Origin: CAWJKP01 sp963843465
Lineage (GTDB): Bacteria > Planctomycetota > Planctomycetia > Pirellulales > Thermoguttaceae
Length of the DNA: 64,000 bases
Assembly: GCA_963843465.1 (NCBI GenBank)
Contig: CAWJKP010000003.1
Coordinates: forward strand, 62,001 to 126,000
Reading direction: 5' to 3'
Positions 1 to 8,830 of this stretch are shown here, in pieces. The stretch's first letter is position 1, and the number at the start of each line of letters is the position of its first letter. The notes under the pieces were generated by a model. That model saw nothing but the letters and a program-made list of their open reading frames with translations. It made no database searches and was not told the origin of the DNA. The translations under genes were made by a program, and so were the position numbers.

Positions 1-1029
1 TGGGGCCTTTCCGAGCCGATCGAGATCATGGATGCCGTGCAGCAACTCGCCCGGCCTTCGGAGGCGGTCTTGGAACGGTTTCACGTGGACACGCGCTACA
101 TCGCGGCCGGCGCGGCCGGCGACTTTGCCGGGGGCATCGTCGCCCGCACGCGCGACGGCCGCCTTTGGCACGACCTGACCGACGAGTTCGGCGTCACCTG
201 GTCGATGCCCGACGATCATCCTTATTACATGGACATCTCGCACCATCCGCTGGCCGGCGCCACGGTCGCCGACCTCGACGCCTACCCCTTCCCCAAGGGC
301 GACGACCCGGGACGGTTCGCCGGGCTTCGCCGGCGGGCCGAAGAGCTCCGCCGCCAGACGCCCTACGCCGTGGTGAGCGGGATCTCCGGCGTGGTCTACG
401 AGATCTGCTGGTATCTCCGCGGGCTGGAGCAGTGGTTCATGGACATGCTCACGCAGCCGGAGTTCTGCGAGGCGCTTCTGGATCGCACGCTGCGGTTCTG
501 GATGGACTGGTTCCGCGCGTTCTTGGACGAGGTGGGCGACCTGGTCGACGTGATCATGATCGGCGACGACCTGGCCGGGCAAAAGGGCCCCTTGTTCCAG
601 CCCGACTTCTACCGCCGCGTCGTCCGGCCGCGCCAGCGGAAACTGGTCCAGTACATCCGCTCGCGGACCCGGGCGAAGATCTGGTACCACACCTGCGGCG
701 CTTGTGCCGGCTACATCCCCAACCTCTTGGATGGCGGCATCGACATTCTCAACCCCGTGCAGATCAGCGCGGCGGGCATGGAGCCGGCCGTGCTGAAGGC
801 CCGCTTCGGCGACCGGCTGGTCTTCTGGGGCGGCGCGATCGACACCCAGCACATCCTTCCCACCGCCTCGCCGGAAACCGTGCGGGAGGAGGTGCGGAAA
901 AACCTTGAGGTCTGGAAGCCGGGCGGGGGCTACGTCTTCAACAACGTCCACAACATCCAGGCCGGCGTGCCCCCGCAAAACATCGTCGCGCTGTTCGAGG
1001 CCGCCTACGAGTTCGGCTTCTACGAGTAG
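1..1029 (+). CDS. URO-D family protein (uroporphyrinogen decarboxylase / MtaA-like), 5' partial
   Basis: The frame is open to the first base of the window, and the residues before the first ATG (28) read as natural protein, so the true start lies upstream. The visible part is the C-terminal two thirds of a URO-D (TIM-barrel) protein. It has a GDD segment, a YHTCG motif about two thirds along, then a GG-IDTQ-LP motif and the closing PGGGY-VHNIQ-VPP block. The His/Cys pair in YHTCG is known in the methyltransferase-like branch (MtaA/CmuA type), which binds zinc and acts on methyl-cobamides or thiols rather than on heme precursors. I infer that branch, not HemE, because planctomycetes carry many such paralogues. 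The stop codon TAG at 1027-1029 is shared with the first bases of a palindromic repeat. Confidence 0.85.
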   Translation, partial: WGLSEPIEIMDAVQQLARPSEAVLERFHVDTRYIAAGAAGDFAGGIVARTRDGRLWHDLTDEFGVTWSMPDDHPYYMDISHHPLAGATVADLDAYPFPKGDDPGRFAGLRRRAEELRRQTPYAVVSGISGVVYEICWYLRGLEQWFMDMLTQPEFCEALLDRTLRFWMDWFRAFLDEVGDLVDVIMIGDDLAGQKGPLFQPDFYRRVVRPRQRKLVQYIRSRTRAKIWYHTCGACAGYIPNLLDGGIDILNPVQISAAGMEPAVLKARFGDRLVFWGGAIDTQHILPTASPETVREEVRKNLEVWKPGGGYVFNNVHNIQAGVPPQNIVALFEAAYEFGFYE

Positions 1030-1163
1030 GTTATGCTTTAGAAGCTGTTTCAGAACCAGAGCGTGGCGACGGGCAGGAATGCCCATCCTACGCCCGCGGT
1101 AGGTTGGGCATTCCTGCCCGACCGTGGCTTCCGGGATTTGAAACAGCTTGTTAGCATAACCTA
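1028..1163. repeat. Nested palindromic repeat with GTTATGCT/AGCATAAC ends
   Basis: The outer arms at 1028-1052 and 1139-1163 are imperfect inverted copies, carrying GTTATGCT at 1030-1037 and AGCATAAC at 1153-1160. A second inverted pair built around GGCAGGAATGCCCA lies inside. The element starts on the stop codon of the preceding gene. The outer octamers recur back to back at 52778-52795 and 62097-62114. Confidence 0.75.
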
Positions 1164-1193
1164 CGCGTCCGTCATCGCATCTCAACGGATCGG

Positions 1194-3110
1194 TTACGGA
1201 GTCGGCGCCGTCGGCAGTGAGGCAGGCGCCGGTTGGCGAAGCGTCGGTGGAACCGGCGCGGTGGTCGACGGGGGAGCCGGCGCCGGCGGCGGGACGGGAG
1301 GATTCTCCGCATCCAATACCCCACTGGCCAGGACCAGTCCGGCTACCACGGCTGCGCCGATGCCGGCCTCGGGCAGGCACTCGTAGGTCGTCTGCTCGAT
1401 GCCGGCCGGCGATCTGCGCAACACGGCCATTTCCGGCCGCAAGTGGCGGCGAATGGCGGGGGCCGAGGGGAGCAGCGAAACGTCGAAATCCAGACCGCTC
1501 TCCTTCAACGCTCCGGCGACCATGGGCGCGAACGGATAGAGCAACTCGAAAACCCTGGGCGTGTCGAGATAGCCGAGCATCGCGGGGCTGGAGGCCGCGG
1601 AAAACTGCCGGGCCGCCTGCGGCGCCGCGGCCAGCGACTGGTAGTCGTCGCCGCGGGCCAGGTAGGCCTTGATGTTCTGCGGCGTCAGCGACAGCACCAG
1701 CTCGTGCCCGTTGACGCACCAGGCCGGGAAGACATATCCCGCCCAGGGGAACCAGAACACGGTCCGGCCGGCGAAAGAAAAGCTGTGGATCTGCGGCGAC
1801 GACTGGCCCGGCGGCCCGGTGCCGTCGGACGATTCCCGGATCGCATCGAGCGCCTTGCCGTAACCCAACAGAAACGTGGCGGGGTTGCGGATCGGCACGA
1901 CGAGCGTCAGCCAGCCGCCCTCGCCGGGCGAGTTGTAGATGCACCAGGTGTCGCCCAGCGATCGTAGCGCGGCGATGCCCAAGCGGAGCCGGATCCAGTC
2001 GAGTTGGCCCTGGAGGCCGCCGGGGGCTTCCGGGCTGGCCTTGTCGGCGGCCGACACGATCGTGTCCACGGCCTCGGCGAGGTCCAAGCGGAAGGCCAGG
2101 GCGAAGGTCGCGTCGCGAGGGATGGGCTTGAGGTCTTCCGGCCGCAGAGGCCGATCGGAGACCAGCCGCAGCAGCCCGCCCGGCTCGCCCTCGGTCGCCA
2201 GCAGGGTCCGGCCGACGAAGCCCTCGCCTTCCAGCCCGGCCGCCTGGACCAGCGACGTCACCTTGTCCAGTCCCAGGGCTGCAACGACGTTGCGAGCTTC
2301 AGCCCCCGGGCTCTGGGCCAACAACAACTCCTGCAGCGACCTGAGATTGATGTACGTGACCACCGTTCGCCGTTGGATGGGGACTTGCTTGGCAGTGGCG
2401 GTCAGCCAGGCGGGCGGCTCCTTCTGCTTCATGCGGGCCAGGATCGCCGGCAGCTCCTGCTGGCCGGTGGCGGCGAGGAAATAGGACCCCTCGAAGCCGA
2501 AGGTCCAGGTCTGGCTGCCGGCCTGGCCGTGGCGGGTGGTCCAGCGGAACCACGTTCGCCCCTCGATGCGGACCTGCTCGATGGTCTTCTCTTCCCGCGC
2601 CACCTTTTCCGCTGCGGCCTTGAGTCTTTCCGCGTCGGCTCCCAACGAGACGACGATCCCGCCGGAGCCCGTCGGCTTGCCATCTGCGAGTTTCAGGTCT
2701 TCCACGAAGATGGCCGCGGGCCGGGTCAAAAGTTCCCGCAGAAAGTCGACGCCCAGGTCGATCAAGGCTTGCCGCTCGTCGGCCGCGGCCGTCTGCTGGA
2801 CGCCGGGGGCCTTAGGCTCCGCCGACGGGGTCCCTTGGACGAGGTTGTGCAACGCCCCGTCGCCGCCCAGCGCCTTGCGCGCCCAGGGTTCCAGCGACCG
2901 CATCAACTGGCGGACTTCCGGCTCGGCCAGGAGCTGTTCGCTCTGATTCCCGCTCTTGGGGTTCGGCTCGGCGGCCCCGGCCCAACTCATGTAGAAGAGG
3001 CAGTGCTCGGGGGCCACGCGGGCGATGACCGGATCTTCCGGTCCCGGCGGCGTCCCCAACGGAAGACCCTTGCCGGCGAAGAGTATGAAAAACATCAGGA
3101 ACTGGTCCAT
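1194..3110 (-). CDS. Conserved hypothetical protein, large, with C-terminal hydrophobic segment and Pro-rich tail
   Basis: I do not recognise a catalytic family. The protein is about 638 residues, with a short hydrophobic N-terminus (MDQFLMFFILFAGKG), a long alpha/beta body, then a hydrophobic stretch near residue 590 (IGAAVVAGLVLASGV) followed by a Pro/Ala/Thr-rich tail. The body resembles in style the large DUF3352-like proteins of planctomycetes, which is inference only. The start is chosen at the second ATG (3108-3110): an AGGAGG lies about 9 bases upstream of it but only 3 bases from the first ATG at 3116. The gene converges on the URO-D gene with a palindrome between them. The similarly sized gene at 26064-27785 is also of unknown function. 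Confidence 0.7.
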   Translation of the reverse strand: MDQFLMFFILFAGKGLPLGTPPGPEDPVIARVAPEHCLFYMSWAGAAEPNPKSGNQSEQLLAEPEVRQLMRSLEPWARKALGGDGALHNLVQGTPSAEPKAPGVQQTAAADERQALIDLGVDFLRELLTRPAAIFVEDLKLADGKPTGSGGIVVSLGADAERLKAAAEKVAREEKTIEQVRIEGRTWFRWTTRHGQAGSQTWTFGFEGSYFLAATGQQELPAILARMKQKEPPAWLTATAKQVPIQRRTVVTYINLRSLQELLLAQSPGAEARNVVAALGLDKVTSLVQAAGLEGEGFVGRTLLATEGEPGGLLRLVSDRPLRPEDLKPIPRDATFALAFRLDLAEAVDTIVSAADKASPEAPGGLQGQLDWIRLRLGIAALRSLGDTWCIYNSPGEGGWLTLVVPIRNPATFLLGYGKALDAIRESSDGTGPPGQSSPQIHSFSFAGRTVFWFPWAGYVFPAWCVNGHELVLSLTPQNIKAYLARGDDYQSLAAAPQAARQFSAASSPAMLGYLDTPRVFELLYPFAPMVAGALKESGLDFDVSLLPSAPAIRRHLRPEMAVLRRSPAGIEQTTYECLPEAGIGAAVVAGLVLASGVLDAENPPVPPPAPAPPSTTAPVPPTLRQPAPASLPTAPTP

Positions 3111-3193
3111 GGGCATAATCCTCCTGCAAGCCGCGACGCCTGGAAAGGTAAGGCGTTATTGTTGCAGCAGGCAAAGGCATGAGCAAGCCGCTG

Positions 3194-3375
3194 GTAGTTC
3201 CGCCTTCAGGCGGAAGTCCGCCTAATGAGTTTTGACGGGCAAACTGGGTAATCAGGTTATTGCGTACAACGCCCCATTGTCGCCTTTCGCTCCGCGAAAG
3301 AACGCGCATTCTTTCGCGGAGCGAAAGGCGACAAACTACCGATCTTGTCCGTCAAAACTCATAAGGCGGAACTAC
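3194..3375. repeat. Composite inverted repeat (TCGCTCCGCGA core inside a TTTTGACGG outer pair)
   Basis: The inner arms 3277-3302 and 3309-3334 are perfect 26-base inverted copies containing CGCCTTTCGCTCCGCGAAAG. The outer pair, GTAGTTCCGCC plus ATGAGTTTTGACGG, runs from 3194 and returns inverted to 3375. The inner palindrome recurs at 30377-30461. The rest of the 3111-3521 gap holds no gene that I can see. Confidence 0.85.
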
Positions 3376-3521
3376 GAGCGCATCAGCTCTCGGGCCGATG
3401 CAGCGGAATTCCGTCGTTTTCTTCTCCGGCGCATGTTAAAATAGGGCGTTGGCGGAGGGCCCGTCGGATGCGGATGGGAGCCCTTTTTTCGTTTACTGCT
3501 TCTCTCGGGAGGAGTCGAAAC

Positions 3522-3788
3522 ATGGCCGGCGAATCGGAGAACCTATCGGGGCGCGAGGCGACAAACGGCAAGACCGCTGCGGACCGGGGCGATGGGCCGG
3601 ACGAGGCGGCGGACCGCTGCCCGTGCGAGGATCTTGCCGCCCGCGTCGAGCAAGAGGCACGGGCCCTTTTTCAGCGGGTTCGCCAGCAGGCCGGCGACGC
3701 CTTGGAACTGGTCAAGAGGCACCCGGGCAAGAGCCTCGTGGCCGCCGTGCTGGTCGGCATGTTTCTCGGACGGATTACCCGGCGATGA
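3522..3788 (+). CDS. YqjD/ElaB-like (DUF883-type) small membrane-anchored protein
   Basis: This protein of 88 residues has a hydrophilic, acidic N-terminal half, a central amphipathic helix rich in Glu/Arg/Gln (about residues 38-65), and a short C-terminal hydrophobic segment ending in GRITRR. That is the layout of the YqjD/ElaB family, which tethers to the inner membrane by its C-terminus and in E. coli binds ribosomes in stationary phase. The start ATG at 3522 follows a GGGAGGAG Shine-Dalgarno at 3507-3514. The stop overlaps the next start as ATGA (3785-3788). The three-gene set 3522-4595 is tightly coupled and is the usual company of this family. Function is assigned by layout, not by a unique motif. 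Confidence 0.7.
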   Translation: MAGESENLSGREATNGKTAADRGDGPDEAADRCPCEDLAARVEQEARALFQRVRQQAGDALELVKRHPGKSLVAAVLVGMFLGRITRR

Positions 3789-4171
3789 TCTCCCTCTGCG
3801 GCCAGGCCGACTCCCGGCAACTGCGGCGAGACCTGCGGGCCCGCATCGGCCGGGTGCGACGGCGGATCGATCAGCGGCTGGGCCTCGTTCGCGCCAACGG
3901 CGCCAGGTTGAGCGCCTGGCGGCACGACGTCCTGCGGTCGCCGCTTCTGGCCTTGCTGGCGGCCTTGATGGTCGGCCTGTCGCTGGCATCCGGCCTTCGT
4001 GGGCGGAAGGCGAACGAGAAAGACGGGCCGTCTTTCCCTATCGAAGAGGCGTACCGCCTCGCCCACTGGGTCCTCGGCAAGCTTTGGTCCCGTTTCCACT
4101 CCTCTGCGGCGGCCGCAGGGCCTGACCAGCCGCCGGCCGAGGCCCAAGGAGGCGAACATGGCGGGACCTGA
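3785..4171 (+). CDS. Hypothetical membrane protein of the YqjD/Holin-X operon
   Basis: The protein is 128 residues. It has a basic N-terminal helix (many Arg, residues 10-50), one hydrophobic segment at about 52-68 (LLALLAALMVGLSLASGL) and a cytoplasmic-looking C-terminal tail. It starts at the ATG of an ATGA overlap with the upstream gene and itself overlaps the next gene by 14 bases, so it is very likely co-translated. Proteins in this middle position are often DUF3618-like membrane anchors; the sequence here is too divergent for me to assert that. Confidence 0.65.
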   Translation: MISLCGQADSRQLRRDLRARIGRVRRRIDQRLGLVRANGARLSAWRHDVLRSPLLALLAALMVGLSLASGLRGRKANEKDGPSFPIEEAYRLAHWVLGKLWSRFHSSAAAAGPDQPPAEAQGGEHGGT

Positions 4172-4595
4172 TCCGCTGGGATTGGCGGAGGTTGGCCGGC
4201 AGCTTGGCTCCTTGGTGGCCGACGCGAGGGAGATGCTCGCCCTTCGCTGGAAGCTGGCGCGGCTGGAGTTATGCGAGGCGGTAGGGTCGATGCGGCGGCT
4301 GGCCGTGGCCCTGGCGGTTGCGGCAGCGTTGACCACGGCCGGCCTATCGGCCCTGGTGGTCGCTTGGGCGGAATCGCTGGATCGTCACCTGGGGATGTCG
4401 CGCGAGGCCTGGCTGACAGCGTTCGGCCTGGGGCTGTTGGGCCTGGGCATTCTGTTGGGCGCGTTGGCCTGGTGGACCTTCCGCCGCCGCTTTACCGCCC
4501 TGGAAGAGACGTTCGAGGAGATCCGCGAGGACCTGATCTGGCTTTCCGAGTGGACCGGCCGACCGCCGTCGGAAACGGGGACCGACGATAACTGA
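4158..4595 (+). CDS. Phage holin family / Holin-X-like membrane protein
   Basis: The protein is 145 residues. It has an amphipathic N-terminal region, two strong transmembrane segments (about residues 52-74 and 90-112), and an acidic Glu-rich C-terminal helix (EETFEEIREDL). This is the layout of the Holin-X family (Pfam PF07332), which despite its name is chromosomal and widespread and is usually found beside YqjD-like genes, as here. The ATG at 4158 has AAGGAGG at 4146-4152 as a strong ribosome-binding site. There is no phage gene nearby, so this is not evidence of a prophage. Confidence 0.75.
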   Translation: MAGPDPLGLAEVGRQLGSLVADAREMLALRWKLARLELCEAVGSMRRLAVALAVAAALTTAGLSALVVAWAESLDRHLGMSREAWLTAFGLGLLGLGILLGALAWWTFRRRFTALEETFEEIREDLIWLSEWTGRPPSETGTDDN

Positions 4596-4611
4596 GGATC
4601 GACCGGAGATT

Positions 4612-5304
4612 TTAGCCGTAGTCGCCGTCGATCCCCAGCCGCATCTTCAGCTCGTCGAACTGCCGGGCGTACTGGTCGCTGGAGGAGTGGACGTGCTCGG
4701 CTTCGGTGATGAACTTCATTTCGTCATCGCACGGCACGCCTTGCCCACGCAGCGTCTCTTCGAACGCCTGCAGATCCTGGCCGTAGACGATCAACAGCTT
4801 GTGTTCGTCGAACTGCACTTCCTGGGGAATGCCCGGGTTGAGGACCGCGATGCCCGTGCAGCCGTCGTTCGTCAACAGGTCTTCGTAGTCCCAGAGGATG
4901 CTTTTGAGCACCGGCATGTCGATGTGCTCGCGGTAGAGGTCCTCGTGCCCGTGGCGGTCGTGGCTGTGGCTGGTCTCCATCACTACGTCGGCCACCGGGC
5001 CGAGAGGATCCAGCAAGTCGAGGAAGACCTCGAAGAGGCCGCGGCTGGAGACGGCCGCCATCAGCACGGGGACCGAGGTGCGGTTCTCCTCGTCGTGGTA
5101 GCAGTCGTGCCGGTAGCCCTGGGCGGGCACGACGTCCAGGCCGTAGGAGGGCCGGATGGCGTCGGTGAGCACGAAGTCGCCGTAGCGTGCTACGCCCAGG
5201 TGCGCCTCCAGCTCCTCTTCCGTGAGCCGTTCGAAGCTGCTGCTGCCGACCGGCGTGGAACCGTCGCGAATCGCGTTGCGGAAGAATCGCTTCAAGAAGC
5301 CCAT
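4612..5304 (-). CDS. Conserved hypothetical protein, about 230 aa
   Basis: I do not recognise a named family. The chosen start, MGFLKRFFRN at 5304, gives a compact cytosolic protein with no signal peptide or membrane segment. It has a His/Asp-rich patch in the middle (HSHDRHGHED, about residues 123-132) that could bind metal. The open frame continues upstream to 5526, but those residues are Arg/Ala/Ser-rich and read like non-coding GC-rich DNA. The gene converges on the Holin-X operon with only 16 bases between stops. It may be a planctomycete-restricted protein; this is inference from codon quality alone. Confidence 0.65.
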   Translation of the reverse strand: MGFLKRFFRNAIRDGSTPVGSSSFERLTEEELEAHLGVARYGDFVLTDAIRPSYGLDVVPAQGYRHDCYHDEENRTSVPVLMAAVSSRGLFEVFLDLLDPLGPVADVVMETSHSHDRHGHEDLYREHIDMPVLKSILWDYEDLLTNDGCTGIAVLNPGIPQEVQFDEHKLLIVYGQDLQAFEETLRGQGVPCDDEMKFITEAEHVHSSSDQYARQFDELKMRLGIDGDYG

Positions 5305-5916
5305 GGTTGCTCTCGAGTCTGCTGAGGCAAAACATCGTCCGCACCCGGGTTGGCGCGGAGCAGTCGCCTCCGAGGCACGCCCACTGAACCCTAGGTCACT
5401 CCGGCAGCGCTTTCCGGCCTCTTCTCCCCGGCTCGCCGCGAGCATCCCTCTCGCAAACCCTACCACCGGAAAAGGCGCTCTTCGCGCCACGATCGCTTCC
5501 GCAGCACCCGCACTTCGTCCCTGCACCTCCCAGCTTGACGCTGGAAATCGTGCCGGCCGCGTGGTCGATCTAGGCTAGTCTAGCACCGGAAAAACGCGCG
5601 GCGCGGCGGAAAAAGAACCGGGAAAAATCGGGGCCTTTCACCTGCGAAAATCTCCGGCGCGGGCGGAGTTTGCGTGCGGAAAAGTGTACGTGCGCGGAGG
5701 ATTCTCACCGCCCCCGGCCGGCGCGTGTTGCACGCACGCCGCAGGCTGTTCCGCGCAGGTCGCCTTGAGGCTATCGTGAGGCCGTCCGCGCGGACGGCAC
5801 ACGGCACGCGGTTGCTACTTTCAGACGGCCGTTCGGGTGGGTCGCCTCAATCTGGCCGCGACTGCTATACTAACCGGTACAGACGGACAACTATTTTCCA
5901 CGCCAGGTTTTACCCT
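5305..5916. other. Intergenic region without a recognisable gene
   Basis: This 612-base gap lies between divergent genes. It is GC-rich, with short CTAG-rich sequence near 5570-5585 and no convincing ORF, repeat arm or terminator. It presumably holds both promoters, but no clear -35/-10 pair stands out. Confidence 0.5.
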
Positions 5917-7465
5917 ATGCCTCGCCTCCGCTGCAAAGCGCTTATCGCCCACTCGTTGTTCTGCGCCGTCGCTCTGGTCCTGAGTTGCTTCTCGGGCTGC
6001 CGTCCCGGCGCCAAAGCCTCGGCGGGCGATCGTGAAATCTGGGCGATCTATACCATGGGCGGCACCCGCGTGGGCTACGATCGGGTCGTCATTCGCCACG
6101 CGACCGGCGCCGCAGGACCGATCGTCCGCATCGAAGGCTTGAGTCATCTGAAGTTCCGCCGCGCGTCCGACGAGGTCGAGCTGGACGTCAAATACTCGAC
6201 CCGCGAAACACCCCAAGGCCGGCTGCTGGACTTCAGCTTGGACGTGGCCCAGGGCGCCGCTTCGACGCTGGCCGTCACGGGCCGGGTCCAGGACCATGAG
6301 CTCCGCATCGAGGTCGGCGCCGGGGGCAAGATGACGGCGGCGGCGATCCCCTGGTCGGACGACTACGGGGGACTCTTTGCCGAGGATGAATCGTTGGCCG
6401 CCCGGCCGCTACAGCCCGGCGAAAAGCGCACGCTGCGGGCCTTCGTCCCCGACGTTCAATCAGCTTGGCACGATAGGGCTCACGGCCCGGCAGTACGAAA
6501 AGGTGAAGTGGCCCCCGTCTGTCGGCAGCCGGCCGCCAGCGGCCGAGGAGCCGCTGCTGCGGATCGATGAGGAAACCACCTTGGCCGACGGTCAGAAGCT
6601 GATGGCGACGGTTTGGGCCGATCGCTCGGGCGAGATCCTGGCCCGCCGCCAACAGGCCATGGACCTCCGCTCGTTCCGCGTGCCGAAAGAGGTCGCCTTG
6701 GCCGAGACCGGCCAGGCTCCCTTCGACCTCATGCTGGGGCTGTCGGTGAATCTCGACCGGCGGTTACCCGGGGCACACCGGACGCGGCGGGTCCGCTACC
6801 GCATGCACCTGCCCGAGGGCGACCCGGCCAAGGTATTCCCTAGCGGTCCTTCGCAGGCGGTGAAGCAGTTGGGCCCGCACACGGCGGAGGTGACGGTGTA
6901 TGCCCTGCGCCCTAGTTGGCCAGCCCCGCTGCCGGCCGCCGCCGATCTGCCCGGCCCGAGCGATCGCCGGCCGAACAGCCTGATCCAGAGCGACGACGCC
7001 AAGATCGTCGAGGTCGCCCGGCAGGTTGCGCCGGGCGAGAAAGACCCTTGGCGGCTGGCGGTCGCGCTGGAGAAGAAGGCGCACGACCTGATCACCAGGC
7101 CGGACTACGCAAGGGCGTTTGGCTCGGCGGCCGAGGTGGTTCGCTCGGGCGAGGGCGACTGCAAGGGGCACTCTATGCTCTTGGCGGCCCTGGCCCGTGC
7201 CCGCGGCATTCCCGCCCGGGTGGTCGCGGGCCTGGTCTACACGGAGCAGAGCGGTGGCCCCTCGCTGGCCTATCACATGTGGAACGAGTTGTATCTGGGC
7301 GGCCGTTGGATACCCATGGACTCGACCCTCGGCCAGGGCGGCATCGGCGCGGCCCACCTGAAGCTGGCCCACTCGGATCTCGCCGGCGTCTCGGCCTTCA
7401 GCAGTTTCTTGCCGGTCGCGCAAGTGGCCGGGCAGTTGCGCGTGGAGGTGGTGGGGGCTGAATAG
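5917..7465 (+). CDS. Transglutaminase-like secreted lipoprotein (one frameshift near 6452-6458)
   Basis: The N-terminus MPRLRCKALIAHSLF followed by LVLSCFSGC is a lipoprotein signal with a plausible lipobox. The C-terminal domain is a transglutaminase-like (papain-fold) core. The catalytic Cys is in GEGDCKGHS, the His in AYHMWNELY and the Asp in IPMDSTLGQ, with the typical GIPARVV between them. The reading frame changes between 6451 and 6458: the upstream part ends in TLRAFVPD and the downstream part continues NQLGTIGLT, which read together give natural protein. I treat it as one gene with a one-base indel, either an assembly error or a recent mutation. Such proteins in planctomycetes are exported and are thought to crosslink or hydrolyse amides; the substrate is unknown. 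Confidence 0.75.
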
Positions 7466-7482
7466 GGCGATTATCGCACGCA

Positions 7483-7734
7483 TTGGGCGAGCACCTCGTT
7501 CTATTGTCCCCGCAACAGATTCGCGAAGCCCTGCGAGCATTTGGTTTGAAGCAGAAGGAGTTGGGCGACCGGATCGGCGTAGCGCCGGAGACGATCTCGC
7601 GGCGGATCAGCGGGACCCATATTCAATCTCGCACGATGGGCAATCTGATGCGATTGTTTTTCGCGTTCGACAACGTCCGGTCGGCCCTGAACGCCGCGCT
7701 GCCCGCCCAGAATCTCGGCGTAATCTCAAAGTAG
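7483..7734 (+). CDS. XRE-type helix-turn-helix protein, antitoxin-like
   Basis: The protein is 83 residues with a clear HTH: LKQKELGDRIGVAPETISRR at about residues 22-41. The flanking LSPQQIREAL and RTMGNLMRLFFA segments recall the C-terminal DNA-binding domain of MqsA/YgiT-type antitoxins. The only upstream start is TTG at 7483 with no good Shine-Dalgarno sequence, and the zinc-finger half expected of MqsA is absent. It may therefore be a truncated antitoxin or a solo regulator. No toxin gene adjoins it. It lies 17 bases after the transglutaminase stop. Confidence 0.5.
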   Translation: MGEHLVLLSPQQIREALRAFGLKQKELGDRIGVAPETISRRISGTHIQSRTMGNLMRLFFAFDNVRSALNAALPAQNLGVISK

Positions 7735-7843
7735 CAGGCCACACAGAGTGTGTCTGCTGCTTTACGGACTGCGAACGGTTACGGCATGGCCACAGGGCTT
7801 CTCGGATTTCCTCCGTTCCGCCTTTCGCCGTGCGCCCGCAGAA

Positions 7844-8479
7844 TCAGAAATCGCCTTGGCGGTCATGTCGTTCGCATCTTGCATAGAAATCGTAGGTGTG
7901 CCGGTTGGGATTAGCCGTCAAAACGCGGAAGGCTGCGAGTGGTGGAAAGACGCTCCGGCTGAACTTGCGCAGGCTCGTGGACGCGTCCAGCGGAAACGGT
8001 CGCAACCACGGGGTGTCGTTCCATCCCAGAACAAAGGATCCACCCTGACGAAGGCAAACAAAACACCCGTGAATTGCCTTGTCAAACTCGTCTATTTCAT
8101 TGAGGCCAAACCCCACCACCCCATTGCAAACGATCAGATCCAATTCGTTCTCGCGGAAGTGCGAGGTGACGTTCGTCACGGAATCGACAATATGCAGTTT
8201 CGCGCCGTAGCATTTCTTCTTTGGATCAATTTCGAGCGTCCAGAAGTTCTTACCGTCGAAGATTCGCCTGTAGCCACGCGTATACCAATCACAACCAACG
8301 AAGAGGACCGTCACGCATTCCTTCCGTTTCGCAAAGTATGGAAGGATGATCTGTTCAAGCACACGACGGTCATCCGTGCGCTTGTAGATGTCAATCCCCA
8401 GGCTCATGATTGCACGGCGCCCAACCGCACGGACTTGCTGCGTGAAAAGCCGGTAGGATTGCACGCTTGACCTGGCCAT
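7844..8479 (-). CDS. Class I SAM-dependent methyltransferase-like protein
   Basis: From the ATG at 8479 the protein is 211 residues. A Rossmann-type start is visible as VLFVGCDWYTRGY (motif I, with VGC in place of the usual GxGxG) at about residues 57-69. It is followed by an acidic LEIDPKK (motif II), DSVTNV, then LIVCNGVVGFG and a LRQGGSFVLGW strand typical of the post-motif region. This pattern fits small class I methyltransferases often found beside glycosyltransferases; the substrate cannot be inferred. Base and codon use are noticeably AT-richer than the neighbours, suggesting acquisition. The frame continues upstream to 8557, but the ATG at 8479 is the more natural start. Confidence 0.65.
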   Translation of the reverse strand: MARSSVQSYRLFTQQVRAVGRRAIMSLGIDIYKRTDDRRVLEQIILPYFAKRKECVTVLFVGCDWYTRGYRRIFDGKNFWTLEIDPKKKCYGAKLHIVDSVTNVTSHFRENELDLIVCNGVVGFGLNEIDEFDKAIHGCFVCLRQGGSFVLGWNDTPWLRPFPLDASTSLRKFSRSVFPPLAAFRVLTANPNRHTYDFYARCERHDRQGDF

Positions 8480-8830
8480 GGGGAGAGAACTACGGAGTAG
8501 TTTCGAGATGTCTATCGCACGCCAACACGCAATGGGCTGTAGAAGACATATCGACATTACCGGTTGTGACGGTCAGAAAAACTGGACGCAATGTTCCGTC
8601 ACTTGCGAAGATTTCGGCTTCCATATCCCGCCAACTGCCCATTTCTCCTGCAACGGTTCTCGCGCGTCGGCTGGCAGGATGGTGCCGGCAGTTTCACGTA
8701 GGGTGGGCATGGCCCACCAGAAAAGCTGGGTACGACGAGGGTAGCTCAGGCGCGGCCGAGAAATAACTTCCGCCTGCAGGGAACGCCCTCCGTGGCGTTC
8801 CGGGAGTTGAAACGGGGACGCAGCTTGAAT
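8480..8830. other. Intergenic gap with a half copy of the GTAGGGTGGG repeat
   Basis: No gene is supported here. Bases 8699-8725 carry GTAGGGTGGGCATGGCCCACCA, split here as GTAGGGTGGGC and ATGGCCCACCA. This is a truncated member of the repeat family seen complete at 25955, 34405, 36028 and 44600. Confidence 0.5.

Noticed and set aside
2004..3182. Long open frame opposite the large hypothetical gene
   Set aside because: Composition is that of antisense GC-rich DNA; the minus-strand gene has a good start and ribosome-binding site.
4158..4595. Holin-like gene as sign of a prophage
   Set aside because: Holin-X proteins are chromosomal partners of YqjD-like genes, and no other phage gene is present.
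7483..7734. Complete MqsA antitoxin
   Set aside because: The zinc-finger half is missing and no MqsR-like toxin adjoins; reported only as an XRE-type HTH protein.
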